From NCBI GenBank assembly GCA_029552825.1, contig JAKPDL010000151.1, positions 1 to 64,000 of the forward strand: DNA of 64,000 nucleotides, written 5' to 3'. Below, piece by piece: positions 63,645 through 64,000 of this stretch. Position numbers and translations under genes: made by a program. The DNA is from Bacteroidota bacterium (GTDB taxonomy: Bacteria; Bacteroidota; Bacteroidia; Bacteroidales; VadinHA17). The first letter of the stretch is position 1. Each line of letters starts with the position of its first letter. The notes under the pieces are model-generated. The model saw nothing but the letters and a program-made list of their open reading frames with translations, was not told where the DNA came from and searched no databases.

Positions 63645-64000
63645 TTATGATTTTCTGTTAAGGCTTTTGTTCCTTGCCAGTGAAGCAAAAATACCGATTA
63701 TGGAAAGAACAGAAAAAATCATAAAGCCTGTTCTCATACCTGCCATAAGTCCTTTGTAGGTGGATGGCAAAATTTGTTGTTTTCCTATAAATAATGCTAG
63801 TAGCATCATTGCAATACCCATACTTGTCATCTGGCCTATCATTCTCATTGTGCCGACAGTTGCAGAGGCAACACCCAGATATTTTTTTTCGACTGAACTC
63901 ATAATTGCATTTGAATTGGGTGATGAAAAAAAAGCAAATCCCGTACCTGTTATCCCGAGAAGGATAATTATTAAGAAAAGAGGTGTGTTATCCCGTAAAA
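63645..64000 (-). CDS. MFS transporter, N-terminus cut by window edge
   Basis: C-terminal part of a major facilitator superfamily drug-efflux-type transporter. The reading frame continues off the right end; 117 codons are visible. The segment GTGFAFFSSPNSNAIM followed by SSVEKKYLGVASATVGTMR is characteristic of helix 11 and the loop before it in DHA2/EmrB-like members. Three hydrophobic helices are visible, with a short basic tail (ARNKSLNRKS). The in-frame ATG at 63902 is internal, not the start. Substrate unknown. Confidence 0.88.
   Translation of the reverse strand, partial: LRDNTPLFLIIILLGITGTGFAFFSSPNSNAIMSSVEKKYLGVASATVGTMRMIGQMTSMGIAMMLLALFIGKQQILPSTYKGLMAGMRTGFMIFSVLSIIGIFASLARNKSLNRKS

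Noticed and set aside
63645-63902. 85-residue ORF as a complete small protein
   Set aside because: The frame stays open beyond its ATG with characteristic MFS residues, so it is the C-terminus of a truncated transporter.
1-64000. CRISPR array, insertion sequence, toxin-antitoxin or defence system
   Set aside because: No regularly spaced direct repeats, transposase, integrase or nuclease-plus-partner gene pair was recognised.

Overview
The window reads as a chromosome segment of a Bacteroidota bacterium (probably a Bacteroidales or Marinilabiliales relative). The reasons are the recurring TAnnTTTG promoter boxes, the weak or absent Shine-Dalgarno signals, lineage-typical proteins (DUF4271, DUF4292, a YwqK-repeat protein, lipoproteins with short C-terminal-Cys signal peptides), and the conserved gene orders flippase-dut-TPR-DUF4292-EnvC-like and deoC-DUF4271-hemD-rnpA. 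Most content is housekeeping; I see no CRISPR array, intact prophage or insertion sequence.

Layout. 1-5.9 kb: two tandem ROK sugar kinases around a CBM9-like gene, an Ig-like lipoprotein, lgt and a TetR regulator. 6.4-8.9 kb: mtnA, a class II aldolase and mtnP, a compact methylthioadenosine salvage operon that looks like the DHAP shunt. About 9 kb: a CAT-anticodon tRNA followed by a partial copy of itself, perhaps an integration scar. 9.5-22.9 kb: mostly minus-strand genes (TPR protein, membrane TPR protein plus GT2, secreted creatininase homolog, nfo, a PurF-like protein lacking Cys2, hemW, Rrf2, rpiB) with a few plus-strand genes (sialidase-like lipoprotein, patatin, coiled-coil membrane protein, VanZ). 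22.9-23.4 kb: a very AT-rich divergent gap where hand-counted GC skew changes sign and gene orientation flips. 23.4-41.7 kb: mostly plus-strand genes (nadA, YwqK repeat protein, ruvB, flippase, dut, the envelope cluster, ybeY, mnmG, ade, uvrC), with a minus-strand insert of crp, pheS and a cyclophilin. 41.7-64 kb: mixed strands (PFK, SMP-30, AKR, CocE hydrolase, prenyl synthase, lspA, UROD-like, Tat-type SOD, acyl-CoA ligase, queD, polA, S41 protease, rnpA, hemD, deoC, MFS).

The strongest unexpected signal is two parS-type 16-mers 237 bp apart at 38,074 and 38,311, one just after mnmG and one inside ade. Together with the skew and orientation switch near 23 kb, this suggests the window spans or adjoins the chromosome origin, with the 22,935-23,397 gap as the best oriC candidate. 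This is inference: no dnaA, parA or parB is in the window and no perfect TTATCCACA box is in the gap.

Functional threads are lipoprotein maturation (lgt, lspA) serving many predicted lipoproteins, envelope construction (flippase, EnvC-like, prenyl synthase, GT2), DNA repair and replication (nfo, ruvB, uvrC, polA), cofactor synthesis (nadA, hemD, hemW, queD), and purine, methylthioadenosine and deoxyribose salvage.
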